Part shown: piece after piece, positions 1 through 8,838 of the stretch
Numbering within the stretch: the first letter of the stretch is position 1
How the letters are laid out: every line of letters begins with the position of its first letter
Origin: an uncultured Eubacteriales bacterium
GTDB lineage: Bacteria > Bacillota > Clostridia > Oscillospirales > Acutalibacteraceae
Assembly: GCA_934729465.1 (NCBI GenBank)
Contig: CAKVEP010000003.1
Span: 95,223-159,222, forward strand
Direction: 5' to 3'
DNA length: 64,000 bases
Position numbers and translations under genes: made by a program
Notes under the pieces: model-generated
Told to the model about the DNA's origin: nothing
Seen by the model: only the letters and a program-made list of their open reading frames with translations
Database searches by the model: none

Positions 1-1155
1 GGATTCTATTGTAACCCCACGATAGTATCCAAATTGACTGTCTGAATTTGGAATACTACCTGCTGCTAAGTTTATTTCCAAACCCGTTGTTTCAACGCCA
101 TCGGCAATAAATATTACTCTTGCGATTAAACTTGTTGTTACATTATTAGCATGAGCAAAGAACGAAAAATTATAAAAACTGTTTCCATCAATATTAATTG
201 TCTGAGTTAAATTTGCTGAGTTTGTCATGTTAACAGAGGAGGCTCCTGTGTGAACACGTATTGGAGTTACAACCTGAGATACGTTATCTGCCGTGGTTGA
301 AACCCAGTTAGAAGGAAGATTGTCTACAAACGCTTCCATAGTTCCGTTTGTTACTAACTCACCACTTTGGACAGATTCATAAGTTCCCGTTGGTCCAGTT
401 GGTCCCGTTGGACCTGTAGCACCTGTTGGTCCCGTTGCACCAGTTATTCCTACTCCAGTTGGTCCTGTTACACCAGTTGCACCTGTAGGACCTGTCGCAC
501 CAGTTATTCCTACTCCAGTCGGACCCGTTGGTCCAGTTGGTCCTGTAACACCTGTAGGACCTGTTGCACCTTGAGGTATAACAAAGTCAAACACAGCTGA
601 ACTTGAAGTACCCGAATTAACTATTGAAGCTGGCGTACCGGGAGCTCCGGCAGATGTTGTACCAACAGCTATTTCGGCAGCCAAACCATCTTCACCCGTT
701 GCACCGGTTGGACCAGTTGGACCTGTCGCACCAGTTGGACCCGTTGGACCTGTAGGACCTGTCGCACCAGTTATTCCTATTCCAGTCGGACCTGTTGGTC
801 CTGTTACTCCTGTTGCACCGGTTACACCTGTTGGTCCCGTTGCACCAGTTATTCCTATTCCAGTCGGACCTGTCGGTCCTGTTACACCAGTTGCACCTGT
901 TACACCTGTAGGACCTGTCGCACCGGTTATTCCTACTCCAGTTGGACCTGTCGGTCCTGTTACACCAGTTGCACCTGTTACACCTGTAGGACCTGTCGCA
1001 CCAGTTATTCCTATTCCAGTCGGACCTGTTGGTCCTGTTACTCCAGTTGGACCTGTTGCTCCTGTTGGTCCCACAGGTCCTATATACCCGCAAGGCACAT
1101 ATCCAGAACAACTCCCGCACCCGCTACATGAACAATCATTTTTATAATGCATCAT
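1..1155 (-). CDS. Collagen-like (Gly-X-Thr) surface protein, C terminus cut by window edge
   Basis: The reading frame is open from ATG 1155 to the left edge (385 codons, no stop). An AAAGGAGATG ribosome site precedes it. Residues 1-25 form a Cys-rich head (Cys at 8, 10, 13, 16, 22). Gly-X-Thr triplets (GPT, GAT, GVT, GIT) run from about 26 to 152, followed by a non-collagen insert (about 153-193, starting GEDGLAAEIAVGTT). A second triplet block covers about 194-257, then a non-repetitive, probably beta-rich C-terminal domain. There is no classical signal peptide. Proteins of this build are known from Bacillota spore exosporium (BclA-like) and cell surfaces, where the triplet Thr residues are O-glycosylated. 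The start overlaps the stop of the upstream glycosyltransferase by 14 bp, suggesting coupled translation and that the enzyme decorates this protein (inference). The other frames of the repeat are also open but give no recognisable protein. Confidence 0.85.
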   Translation of the reverse strand, partial: MMHYKNDCSCSGCGSCSGYVPCGYIGPVGPTGATGPTGVTGPTGPTGIGITGATGPTGVTGATGVTGPTGPTGVGITGATGPTGVTGATGVTGPTGPTGIGITGATGPTGVTGATGVTGPTGPTGIGITGATGPTGPTGPTGATGPTGPTGATGEDGLAAEIAVGTTSAGAPGTPASIVNSGTSSSAVFDFVIPQGATGPTGVTGPTGPTGPTGVGITGATGPTGATGVTGPTGVGITGATGPTGATGPTGPTGPTGTYESVQSGELVTNGTMEAFVDNLPSNWVSTTADNVSQVVTPIRVHTGASSVNMTNSANLTQTINIDGNSFYNFSFFAHANNVTTSLIARVIFIADGVETTGLEINLAAGSIPNSDSQFGYYRGVTIES

Positions 1156-2239
1156 GTTCATCTCCTTTAAAAATTTTTTCAAAAAATAATTTATTGGTTA
1201 GGTAGGCTTCAGATTTAGGTTTATATTTTCCTGCTTCTTGATTAAACATCCTTGCTTTGTCAATTTGACCAATATGATAATAACAAACGCATAATTGTAT
1301 ATTTGGGATATAACCATAATAATCTGTGGATATAAAGCCTCCGGATTTATAGTCTTGAGGCAAATCAAGAGCTATTTTATACCAAAATATGGCTGTGGGG
1401 TAATCTTTACATGACAAAAAATAATTTCCTATTTCACAGCATATTTCTGCACGTGGCTTGTCGAATTGAAAACTCCTTAACAAGCAACTTAAAATTTTGT
1501 TTTTTTCTCCCACCTCACTATAGCAATAAGACATTATTTTACATGCGTCTATTTTATTTTCTATCCATCCATCTTCGCAGTTTAAAAAGCCCTCAAATAT
1601 ATCTACGGCTTTTAAATAATTTTTATGATAATACAACTCTCTTGCATAATAAAATTGCTGCCTAGGGGAAAGCTTAACATTGTTTGATATCATTTTTTCG
1701 AATATGTTTATATTTCTGTCGGCATCATCTGACTTTAACTTTCTATGGGTTATAGATATGTCTTCATATACTATCTTTCCAAACGGAGGGATTGTTTCGT
1801 GTATTTGTCCGTACCACTTAGCATTACTATTATTTTTTAATATTCTTTCTCTATAATAAAAAAAATTCGGATTATTGTTTTCGTCAAAACCAGTTTCATA
1901 CTTAAGCATTATTACGTCAACTTGATTTGTAGATAATCTATTTTTTAATTTAAGTAATTTAACCTTATTTTTTTCTGAAATTATATCATCGGCGTCGAGC
2001 CACATGCAGTAATCCATAGAAGCTTTAGAAAACGAAAAATTTCTTGCTGAAGAAAAATCGTCTATCCACTTAAAATCATAAATTTTATCGGTATATTTTT
2101 TAGCTACGTCCTTAGTACCGTCAGTGGAGCCAGTATCTACTATGATAATTTCATCAACTACATCTCTAACGCTTTCCAAACACCTCGAAAGTGTTTGTTG
2201 TTCATTTTTCACTATCATACATAGACTAATTGTAATCAT
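1142..2239 (-). CDS. Family 2 glycosyltransferase with C-terminal TPR-like region
   Basis: 365 aa. The N-terminal GT-A fold has the typical opening ISLCMIVKNE, the nucleotide-binding stretch IIIVDTGSTDGT and the metal-binding motif WLDADD near residue 85. The C-terminal half contains helical TPR-like segments (for example YYARELYYHKNYLKAVDIFE), as in the 'TPR-containing glycosyltransferase family 2' proteins of Clostridia. It should transfer a sugar from a nucleotide-sugar to a cytoplasmic acceptor; the acceptor is not shown. I chose ATG 2239 (AGGGTG about 8 nt upstream) rather than GTG 2248. The 3' end overlaps the collagen-like gene by 14 bp, so the two form one transcription unit and Thr glycosylation of the collagen triplets is the natural inference. 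Confidence 0.88.
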   Translation of the reverse strand: MITISLCMIVKNEQQTLSRCLESVRDVVDEIIIVDTGSTDGTKDVAKKYTDKIYDFKWIDDFSSARNFSFSKASMDYCMWLDADDIISEKNKVKLLKLKNRLSTNQVDVIMLKYETGFDENNNPNFFYYRERILKNNSNAKWYGQIHETIPPFGKIVYEDISITHRKLKSDDADRNINIFEKMISNNVKLSPRQQFYYARELYYHKNYLKAVDIFEGFLNCEDGWIENKIDACKIMSYCYSEVGEKNKILSCLLRSFQFDKPRAEICCEIGNYFLSCKDYPTAIFWYKIALDLPQDYKSGGFISTDYYGYIPNIQLCVCYYHIGQIDKARMFNQEAGKYKPKSEAYLTNKLFFEKIFKGDEHDAL

Positions 2240-2350
2240 TAACGGCACACCCTATCTAAATTTAAATACAACTACAAAGACTGCTCATTACAGTTTATAC
2301 AGTTTTTAAAAAATTGTGACTAAATTACTAAAATTAATTTTCATAAACTA

Positions 2351-2379
2351 TTGACAAAACCCAACAAATACATTATAAT
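2351..2379 (+). promoter_or_regulatory. Sigma-A-type promoter for the 322-aa coiled-coil gene
   Basis: Perfect TTGACA (2351-2356) and TATAAT (2374-2379) separated by 17 bp, 31 bp upstream of the ATG, with AAGGAGTG as ribosome site in between. Confidence 0.85.
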
Positions 2380-2410
2380 TATTACATATTTCTAAAAAGG
2401 AGTGATTTAA

Positions 2411-3379
2411 ATGTCAATATCTAACACGAACATAAAAACTATAGCTGACTATTTCGACATTGACGATGAAAGAGATAAATTTTACAAAAAAAATAAAATT
2501 TCAAACAAGTTAAAAAGAAACATCGCCAAATTTTTCGATGACGAAAAACAATTCAGAATTTCAAATCCTGAGGTAGCTAAAAAACTTGTGGAAGCATTTG
2601 AAAAATGGGAAAAGTCAATACCAGACGACTTAATTAAAAGACAAATTGAAGTTAATTTCGTAAAACCCACAAAAAAAGCTTACGCAAAACTTAACAAAGA
2701 TTATTTATCACTGGTTAACAGGAAAAATTTTTGCATAACCGTAAGAGATACTTCTAGTCAATTTAATCAAACTACTTATTATTTAGATGGAATAATAAGA
2801 AATAGCTTGTCAAATGAAAACGATTTGGAAGGGGAAGGAAAACAAAAAGGTATTAAAGCACGTGATAACTTTGCAGACTATTTAAATAAAAAAAGTTTAC
2901 TTATGAAAGAAAAATGTCAAAAAATTCAAGAAATTCAAGAAAAATATGCGCTCAAAGCAGATAAAGAAGATGCAGCAATAAAAGAATTTAATGAAGGAAT
3001 TTCTTGCGAAAAAATAGACCAAAAAATAAGTGAAGCGAATGAAGCTCTTAAAAATGCTGAAAAACAAGCTGAAAATCAAATCAAACAAATTAATAAAATT
3101 TTTGAAGAATATGACGTTAAAACAAAACAAATAACACAAGATATTAAAAAAATTCCCATCAGCGAAATTAAAACAACTGCACAAACAGATGAGGTAAATC
3201 AAAGAAGACTTAATATAATAAAAGCTTTTTTAAATGATGAGAAATTTATAAAGCAGCTGGGACGTATTCAATATTTTTGCGATAAAGAACTAAACGAGAT
3301 AGAGAAATCACAAAAATTCAAAAAAATTCAAAAAATATCTGAAAAAACACTAAATGAATCAGCAAAAAAACAAAGTTAA
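2411..3379 (+). CDS. Unrecognised Lys/Glu-rich coiled-coil protein
   Basis: 322 aa, not recognised. The N-terminal ~100 residues are charged and helical (YFDIDDERDKFYKKNKISNK). A short region with aromatic and Asn residues follows (about 110-145). Residues about 160-265 form a long heptad-like Lys/Glu/Gln-rich helix, probably a coiled coil, and the C terminus is again Lys-rich. No signal peptide or membrane segment is visible, so it is probably cytoplasmic. It stands alone between a perfect promoter and a terminator, divergent from the surface-protein operon and convergent with the ATPase operon. Codon use is A-rich like its neighbours. A structural or scaffold role is possible, but nothing in the sequence fixes a function. 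Confidence 0.7.
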   Translation: MSISNTNIKTIADYFDIDDERDKFYKKNKISNKLKRNIAKFFDDEKQFRISNPEVAKKLVEAFEKWEKSIPDDLIKRQIEVNFVKPTKKAYAKLNKDYLSLVNRKNFCITVRDTSSQFNQTTYYLDGIIRNSLSNENDLEGEGKQKGIKARDNFADYLNKKSLLMKEKCQKIQEIQEKYALKADKEDAAIKEFNEGISCEKIDQKISEANEALKNAEKQAENQIKQINKIFEEYDVKTKQITQDIKKIPISEIKTTAQTDEVNQRRLNIIKAFLNDEKFIKQLGRIQYFCDKELNEIEKSQKFKKIQKISEKTLNESAKKQS

Positions 3380-3390
3380 ATTAAAGAATA

Positions 3391-3424
3391 AAACCTCGAA
3401 AGATTTTATGTCTCTCGAGGTTTT
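3391..3424. terminator. Bidirectional rho-independent terminator
   Basis: Arms AAACCTCGA (3391-3399) and TCGAGGTTT (3415-3423) with A-rich and T-rich flanks. It separates the plus-strand coiled-coil gene from the convergent ntpD, whose stop codon lies in the right arm. Confidence 0.85.
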
Positions 3425-4034
3425 ATATATTCTTATTTTTTATAACTTTCAGCCTTGAAAATTCCTCACGCTCTTTTTCTTCTAAAGAGTCAGAAATAAA
3501 TTTAACGGTTTTTTCAAATTTAGGTATCATTATGTTTTTCAGCGCATTTGCACGTTTTTGTGTTTTTTTAATGGAATCCGCAAGTAAATACACGCTACTT
3601 TCTACTTCTGCTAATTCTACCGTTAATTTTTTAACTTCTATAAAGCTTTTATACGCCTTATCTAAGGTTGAATTTGACGAATACAATCCAAAAGGTATGT
3701 CGTCTAAAGTTTGTTCCTTTAACGTTAAAATTGGTATCTCTACCCCCATAACGCTCCTATAGGATATATCTAAACCTTGCTCTATAGGAACAGTTTCAGA
3801 CAATTCCCTACATATACCCAACTCCATATTAGCCTTTTGTAAAACTAAATAAGCTTCGCTGTATATAGCATCTATCTTGCCTTGTATAGCCTCAGCACGG
3901 TCTATAAGCGCCATCATTTCCCTTATCAATATGTTGCGTTTCTTATCTAAAAGTTCGAATCCGAGCCTTGAAAGCGAAAGTGATTTTTTGGTTGATATTA
4001 GCGCTCCTTTGGTTGGAAACACACGGTCAGACAT
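3423..4034 (-). CDS. ntpD: V-type ATP synthase subunit D (central stalk)
   Basis: 203 aa. Subunit D is the long helical-hairpin rotor shaft inside the A3B3 head that passes rotation to the membrane ring. The N terminus carries the family signature (VFPTKGALISTKKSLSLSR) and the protein is helical throughout, with a Lys/Glu-rich C-terminal helix. Length is typical. ATG 4034 is preferred over ATG 4040 because GGGGG lies 7 nt upstream of it. This is the last gene of the operon, 21 bp after ntpB. Confidence 0.93.
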   Translation of the reverse strand: MSDRVFPTKGALISTKKSLSLSRLGFELLDKKRNILIREMMALIDRAEAIQGKIDAIYSEAYLVLQKANMELGICRELSETVPIEQGLDISYRSVMGVEIPILTLKEQTLDDIPFGLYSSNSTLDKAYKSFIEVKKLTVELAEVESSVYLLADSIKKTQKRANALKNIMIPKFEKTVKFISDSLEEKEREEFSRLKVIKNKNI

Positions 4035-4055
4035 TTTCATACCCCCTTACTACTA

Positions 4056-5522
4056 TTAATCATCGTCGACTTCCGTGTCGTCATCATCTTCATTGTTGTT
4101 TTCATCATCGAAAAGGTCAAGTTTACTGCTATTTTTCAGTAATTCCTTATCTTCAATATAATGCAAATCAAGCAATTTATCGTCAACTCTGTCAAGCTCT
4201 TGCCTCGGAAGCAGCGACAGCAAATTCCATCCAAGGTCCAAACTTTCTTCAATAGACCTGTTTTCGCTGAATCCCTGATTTATAAACCTCTTTTCAAATT
4301 TCTTACCAAATTTTATATACTGTTTATCCACAGGTGATAAGTCCTCTTCTCCTATTACAGAAGCAAGAGCCCTAGCGTCCATAACCTTAGCGTATGACGC
4401 AAATAGCTGATTGGCAAGTGCCGAATGGTCATCACGAGTGTAGCCTTCGCCTATTCCGTCTTTCATAAGACGAGATAGTGACGGTAAAACAGATATTGGA
4501 GGATAGTATCCCATTTTTTCCAAGGACCTGTCAAGAACTATTTGACCCTCGGTAATATATCCGGTCAAGTCTGGTACCGGATGGGTTATATCATCATTTG
4601 GCATCGTAAGAATCGGAATTTGAGTAACAGAACCCGACTTTCCTTTTACCATACCTGCTCTTTCGTATAACGACGCAAGGTCTGAATACAAATACCCCGG
4701 ATACCCTTTTCTTCCAGGTATTTCGCCCTTAGATGAGCTAAATTCACGAAGAGCTTCAGCATAAGACGTCATGTCCGTCATGATTACAAGAACATGCATT
4801 CCAAGCTCAAACGCCAAATACTCAGCCGCTGTTAAAGCACACCTCGGCGTTAATATTCTTTCGATTATAGGGTCGTTTGATAAGTTCAAAAACATTACAA
4901 CCTTTTGCAATACTCCGGATTCATCAAAGCTTCTTTTAAAGTAATCAGCAACATCGTTTTTAACACCCATAGCTGCGAAAACTATAGCAAAGTTTTCAGA
5001 AGAAGCGCCTAATATTTTAGCCTGCCTCGCAATTTGAACGGCAAGTTCATTATGTTTCATACCAGACCCTGAAAATATAGGTAATTTTTGTCCACGTATT
5101 AAAGTCGTAAGCGTGTCAATAGTTGATATACCAGTATTTATATAGTTCCTTGGGTATATTCTTGAAACAGGATTTATAGGCGTACCGTTAATATTCATTT
5201 TTTTCTTTGGAAAAATTTTTCCGAGATTATCTATAGGATTTCCGGCACCGTCAAAAATTCTTCCCAAAATTTCAGGAGAAAGCGCAAGCTCCATTGGGTG
5301 ACCTGTAAGATGAGTTTGTGTGTTAGATAAACTCATTAAGTTAGTCCCCTCAAAAACCTGAATAACGACCCTTTTCCCCTCTATTTGTACAATTCTTCCC
5401 TGACGCATTGTTCCGTCTTCAAGGCGTATGTCTACAATCTCTTCATAAGAAGCATTAGAAACATTATCCAAAACAAGCAATGCTCCGCTTATTTCTTTAG
5501 CTCCAATATAATTAATTATCAC
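4056..5522 (-). CDS. ntpB: V-type ATP synthase subunit B (non-catalytic)
   Basis: 488 aa with a GTG start, GGGGTG 7 nt upstream. It is the non-catalytic nucleotide-binding subunit alternating with A in the hexameric head. It has the typical beta-barrel start and the RIFDGAGNPIDNLG segment. A degenerate P-loop region (FSGSGMKHNELAVQIARQAK) is followed by the conserved MTDMTSYAEALREFSSSKGE and LYSDLASLYERAG blocks. The tail is unusual: the last ~17 residues are almost all Asp, Glu or Asn, a longer acidic tail than I expect for this subunit. It lies 24 bp after ntpA. Confidence 0.95.
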   Translation of the reverse strand: MIINYIGAKEISGALLVLDNVSNASYEEIVDIRLEDGTMRQGRIVQIEGKRVVIQVFEGTNLMSLSNTQTHLTGHPMELALSPEILGRIFDGAGNPIDNLGKIFPKKKMNINGTPINPVSRIYPRNYINTGISTIDTLTTLIRGQKLPIFSGSGMKHNELAVQIARQAKILGASSENFAIVFAAMGVKNDVADYFKRSFDESGVLQKVVMFLNLSNDPIIERILTPRCALTAAEYLAFELGMHVLVIMTDMTSYAEALREFSSSKGEIPGRKGYPGYLYSDLASLYERAGMVKGKSGSVTQIPILTMPNDDITHPVPDLTGYITEGQIVLDRSLEKMGYYPPISVLPSLSRLMKDGIGEGYTRDDHSALANQLFASYAKVMDARALASVIGEEDLSPVDKQYIKFGKKFEKRFINQGFSENRSIEESLDLGWNLLSLLPRQELDRVDDKLLDLHYIEDKELLKNSSKLDLFDDENNNEDDDDTEVDDD

Positions 5523-5546
5523 TCTTTTTCACCCCTAGCATAACGT

Positions 5547-7307
5547 TTATTTGTTTATTATTCCTGAAATTGCATTTTCAATTTCATCGATATATCCGTC
5601 TAAAATTTCTATATGGTCATTAGGAACATCATATTTCATCTTGGTTAGCTTATCGAAAAGCCCTAATTCCAGTACCCTAGATATTGGTATAGAGGCTAAA
5701 ATGAGCTGCCTTACTCTTCTGTTAAGATATAAAATTACTTTCATCATTTTTTTCTGTTTTTTCAACGATACGAATGTGTCATCTGCATGGAACGCATTTT
5801 GCTGAAGAAATCCTACTCTTATAACTCTTGCAATTTCAATAACAAGCTTTTGGTCATCGGGAAGAACGTCTGCACCGATTAGCTTTACTATCTCCATTAA
5901 TTTTTCCTCTTCGTGCAAAATTGCAGACATTTTTTTTCTATATCTTATAAAGGAATCTCCAAGATTTTTTGAATACCATGGGTCTAAATCGCTAAAATAT
6001 TCACTGTAACTCGAAGTCCAGTTTATTGCAGGATAGTGCCTTGCATAAGCCAGAGATTTGTCAAGAGCCCAAAAGCATCTAGTAAATCTCTTGGTGTTTT
6101 GAGTTACAGGCTCTGAAAAGTCGGACCCCTGCGGAGAAACTGCACCGATTATTGTAACCGACCCCTCGCTGTGATTAAACGTTTCAACTCTTCCCGCACG
6201 TTCATAGAACTCAGAAAGCCTAGACGGTAAATACGCCGGAAAACCTTCTTCAGCAGGCATTTCTTCAAGTCTGCCTGATATTTCACGAAGAGCCTCAGCC
6301 CATCTTGAAGTAGAGTCTGCCATTATCGCAACATCGTAACCCATATCTCTGTAGTACTCTGCAAGCGTTATACCTGTGTATATAGACGCCTCACGAGCCG
6401 CAACCGGCATATTTGAAGTGTTTGCTATAAGAACAGTACGTTCTGTCATTGGTTTTCCGGATTTAGGGTCTATCAATTCTGAAAATTCGTCTAAAACCTG
6501 ACTCATTTCATTTCCACGTTCACCGCATCCAACGTAAACTATTATATCTGCGTCGCACCACTTTGCCAACTGATGCTGAGTCATTGTCTTTCCGGTTCCG
6601 AATCCTCCTGGGATAGCTGCTGCTCCGCCCTTAGCTATCGGGAAAAGAGTGTCTATTATCCTCTGTCCAGTAATAAGAGGAATATTTAGCGGCAATCTTT
6701 TAGAATATGGTCTTGGCATACGTATTGCCCACTTTTGAGACAAAGACAAATTATGCAATTTACCTTTTTTATCTTTAATAGTAACAACCGTATCATTTAC
6801 CCTATACTTTCCATTAGGGACGATTTTTACAACCTCCCCGGATAATCCCGGAGGAACCATACATTTGTGTGTTATAACAGCCGTCTCAGGACATGTTGCA
6901 TATATGCTTCCCTCATGCAAGACTTCTCCTATTTTCGCTACTATTGTTACATCCCAAAGTTTTTCTTCATCCAGAGATGAAACATTGCATCCTCTTTCTA
7001 TAAATGCACCTGAATTTTTTTCTATTGCCTTAAGAGGTCTTTCTATACCGTCAAATATATTGCTTATTATGCCCGGTCCTAAATGTACACTCATAGGCGT
7101 CCCTGTTCCGATAACAGGTTCACCGGGCTTCAAACCGGTTGTTTCCTCGTAAACTTGGATAGTGGTAACAGCTTCATTCACGCCTATTACCTCGCCTACC
7201 AGTTTAGACTTCCCAACATATACCATCTCCATCATTGAAAATGCCTTGGTATTAATAACTGTCACAACTGGTCCATTAATCCCATATATAACATCTGTTT
7301 CTTTCAT
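5547..7307 (-). CDS. ntpA: V-type ATP synthase subunit A (catalytic)
   Basis: 586 aa, the catalytic ATPase subunit of the V1 head. The Walker A motif GGFGTGKT lies near residue 230. The catalytic Glu region (YVGCGERGNEMSQVL), the ADSTSRWAEALREISGRL block and the non-homologous insert in the N-terminal third that marks V/A-type A subunits are all present. Length fits the family. The 88-bp gap to ntpE is the largest in the operon and holds a strong stem-loop. The ribosome site in front of the ATG is weak compared with the other genes, so initiation may depend on that leader (inference). Confidence 0.96.
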   Translation of the reverse strand: MKETDVIYGINGPVVTVINTKAFSMMEMVYVGKSKLVGEVIGVNEAVTTIQVYEETTGLKPGEPVIGTGTPMSVHLGPGIISNIFDGIERPLKAIEKNSGAFIERGCNVSSLDEEKLWDVTIVAKIGEVLHEGSIYATCPETAVITHKCMVPPGLSGEVVKIVPNGKYRVNDTVVTIKDKKGKLHNLSLSQKWAIRMPRPYSKRLPLNIPLITGQRIIDTLFPIAKGGAAAIPGGFGTGKTMTQHQLAKWCDADIIVYVGCGERGNEMSQVLDEFSELIDPKSGKPMTERTVLIANTSNMPVAAREASIYTGITLAEYYRDMGYDVAIMADSTSRWAEALREISGRLEEMPAEEGFPAYLPSRLSEFYERAGRVETFNHSEGSVTIIGAVSPQGSDFSEPVTQNTKRFTRCFWALDKSLAYARHYPAINWTSSYSEYFSDLDPWYSKNLGDSFIRYRKKMSAILHEEEKLMEIVKLIGADVLPDDQKLVIEIARVIRVGFLQQNAFHADDTFVSLKKQKKMMKVILYLNRRVRQLILASIPISRVLELGLFDKLTKMKYDVPNDHIEILDGYIDEIENAISGIINK

Positions 7308-7313
7308 ATTTAA

Positions 7314-7356
7314 AAGCGTCCAGTCTTAGAATAAACCAAGACTAATGGATACGCTT
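7314..7356 (-). other. Stem-loop in the ntpE-ntpA intergenic region
   Basis: Arms AAGCGT, CC, AGTCTT pair with AAGACT, GG, ACGCTT around a ~10-nt loop, ending just before the ntpA start. There is no U-run after it in the transcribed direction, so it is more likely an mRNA processing/stability or translation element than a terminator. Confidence 0.5.
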
Positions 7357-7395
7357 GTTCACCCCGCCTTCCATCTTAGTGTTTATAGATGCTTT

Positions 7396-7992
7396 TTAAA
7401 CAAGCATTACTCCATATTTTTCACAAAACCAATCTTTCTGAGATTCTAATTTTGAGTCAAGAGTTTCGTCAACTGCCATACTTTTTTCTGAGCTGACACC
7501 TTTTATTCCGCCTATAAGTATTTCATCGTCAAACTTTATCTCGAAATTATTTCCAAAGCTTACCTTTATCATGTCGATAAAGTTTTTGTCTTTCGGGCGA
7601 ATATACAGCACCGTATCGGATTTATCCAATACTTTTGATATCTTTGTTGCGCAACTACATAAATACTCTGGATATTTTGACGATTCTGAAAATTTTATTA
7701 ATTTTTCTCTGCAAAGAGTGAACACGTCTTTCACTATACATTGCCTTTTTTGCGCAAGTTTTCTTCTTTCGTCAAGTTCCTTGTGAGAAATTTCGATTGT
7801 AATTTTATTTTTCATCCGCATATGCTCTTTTTGAGCCATATGACGCACGTCTTCCATAATAGCGATTTCAGCTTTTTCCAGCTCTTTTTCTTCTATTTCA
7901 CGCATTTCTTTTGCTATTTTGTTTTGTTCTTCTCTTGCGTATTTGTCTATAGCCTTTAAAAAGCTACTTGTTTTTTCATCCGTGCTATACAA
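7396..7992 (-). CDS. ntpE: V-type ATP synthase subunit E (peripheral stalk)
   Basis: 198 aa. The N-terminal half is a long charged helix rich in Glu/Lys (KEMREIEEKELEKAEIAIME), the part that coils with the partner peripheral-stalk helix (subunit H/G). The C-terminal half is a compact globular domain that binds the head. The start is TTG 7992, with GGGGG eight bases upstream; the ATG overlapping it is in another frame. It lies 30 bp after ntpF. Confidence 0.85.
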   Translation of the reverse strand: MYSTDEKTSSFLKAIDKYAREEQNKIAKEMREIEEKELEKAEIAIMEDVRHMAQKEHMRMKNKITIEISHKELDERRKLAQKRQCIVKDVFTLCREKLIKFSESSKYPEYLCSCATKISKVLDKSDTVLYIRPKDKNFIDMIKVSFGNNFEIKFDDEILIGGIKGVSSEKSMAVDETLDSKLESQKDWFCEKYGVMLV

Positions 7993-8022
7993 TCCATATG
8001 CCCCCTTTCAATAATGTATATA

Positions 8023-8331
8023 TTAAAATTTTACTCCTATAGCCTCTTTAACATACTTAGTAATAGAGTCTTTCGCCCTACCGTTTCCATGTCTGTCAGG
8101 GATTTCAATTATAAGAGGCTTTTGACACGTTAATTTTAATTCATAAACTAGTTCTTCACACATTCTTACTAGCCTGTCGGTTATAAGGATTACAGCAACA
8201 TCTTCCATTTTCACAGCGTTATACAGCGCTTTTTGAACCTCTTCTTCTTCATGGACCACTATACCTTCAATACCGGCAAGTCTCATTCCAACCATTGTGT
8301 CTATATTATCGCTGATTAGATAGAAGCGCAT
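8023..8331 (-). CDS. ntpF: V-type ATP synthase subunit F
   Basis: 102 aa, the usual size of the small Rossmann-like rotor subunit that binds the D shaft and modulates rotation. Family hallmarks are the opening YLISDNIDTMVGMRLAGIEG and the VAVILITDRL strand. It starts at ATG 8331, 4 bp after the ntpK stop, with the ribosome site inside the end of ntpK. Depending on naming convention this subunit is also called G in enterococcal ntp operons. Confidence 0.9.
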   Translation of the reverse strand: MRFYLISDNIDTMVGMRLAGIEGIVVHEEEEVQKALYNAVKMEDVAVILITDRLVRMCEELVYELKLTCQKPLIIEIPDRHGNGRAKDSITKYVKEAIGVKF

Positions 8332-8335
8332 ATAA

Positions 8336-8812
8336 TCACACTCCCAGTTGGTCTATTTTGCTGAATATCATAATTGATATCAAAAGACCGTAAATTGCTA
8401 TACCTTCTCCAAGAACAACGAATATTAGAGCTTTACCAAAAGCTTTAGGGTCTTCGGAAGTAGCTGCTATAGCTGCAGGAGCTGCTGACGCAACCGCTAT
8501 TCCTCCGCCTATACCTGAAAGTCCTGTAACAATTGCTGCTGCGATAAGACCCCAACCAAATGCAGAAGCTTTTGCACTTGCTCCGTCGTTTGAAGCGTTT
8601 TCGCTTGTTGATACGGTAGCTTTGTCTGACGTTTCTGCAGATACGTTTGTAATAGCCGGCATAGCCGTACAAACCACCATTGCACATGCCACAGAAGCTA
8701 TTTGAGCTATAACTGCATGTTTTTTATTTGCTCCCTTTTTAACTGCTTTTACTGCTATAAATGAAGTTCCCACAATAAATAAAACTGGTATTAAAAAATA
8801 TAAAATATTCAT
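8336..8812 (-). CDS. ntpK: V-type ATP synthase proteolipid subunit K with N-terminal extension
   Basis: 158 aa. The C-terminal part is a standard ion-carrying hairpin: helix 84-116 (Gly/Ala-rich, GLSGIGGGIAVASA) and helix 126-150 with the conserved ion-binding carboxylate in VLGEGIAIYG (Glu136). The protein begins with two more hydrophobic segments (about 3-22 and 32-52) and a Ser/Thr/Asn/Ala-rich linker (about 56-82). The classical subunit is either a two-helix protein or a duplicated four-helix protein with two similar hairpins. Here the N-terminal pair has no ion-binding Glu and little likeness to the second pair. Whether the enzyme carries H+ or Na+ cannot be decided by eye. Confidence 0.88.
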   Translation of the reverse strand: MNILYFLIPVLFIVGTSFIAVKAVKKGANKKHAVIAQIASVACAMVVCTAMPAITNVSAETSDKATVSTSENASNDGASAKASAFGWGLIAAAIVTGLSGIGGGIAVASAAPAAIAATSEDPKAFGKALIFVVLGEGIAIYGLLISIMIFSKIDQLGV

Positions 8813-8838
8813 TATAAATCATCCTCCAAAATTTTAAA

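Noticed and set aside
367..1120. Long open frames on the plus strand and in other minus frames through the collagen-like gene
   Set aside because: They are low-complexity shadows of the Gly-X-Thr repeat; only the frame from ATG 1155 gives collagen triplets and has a ribosome site.
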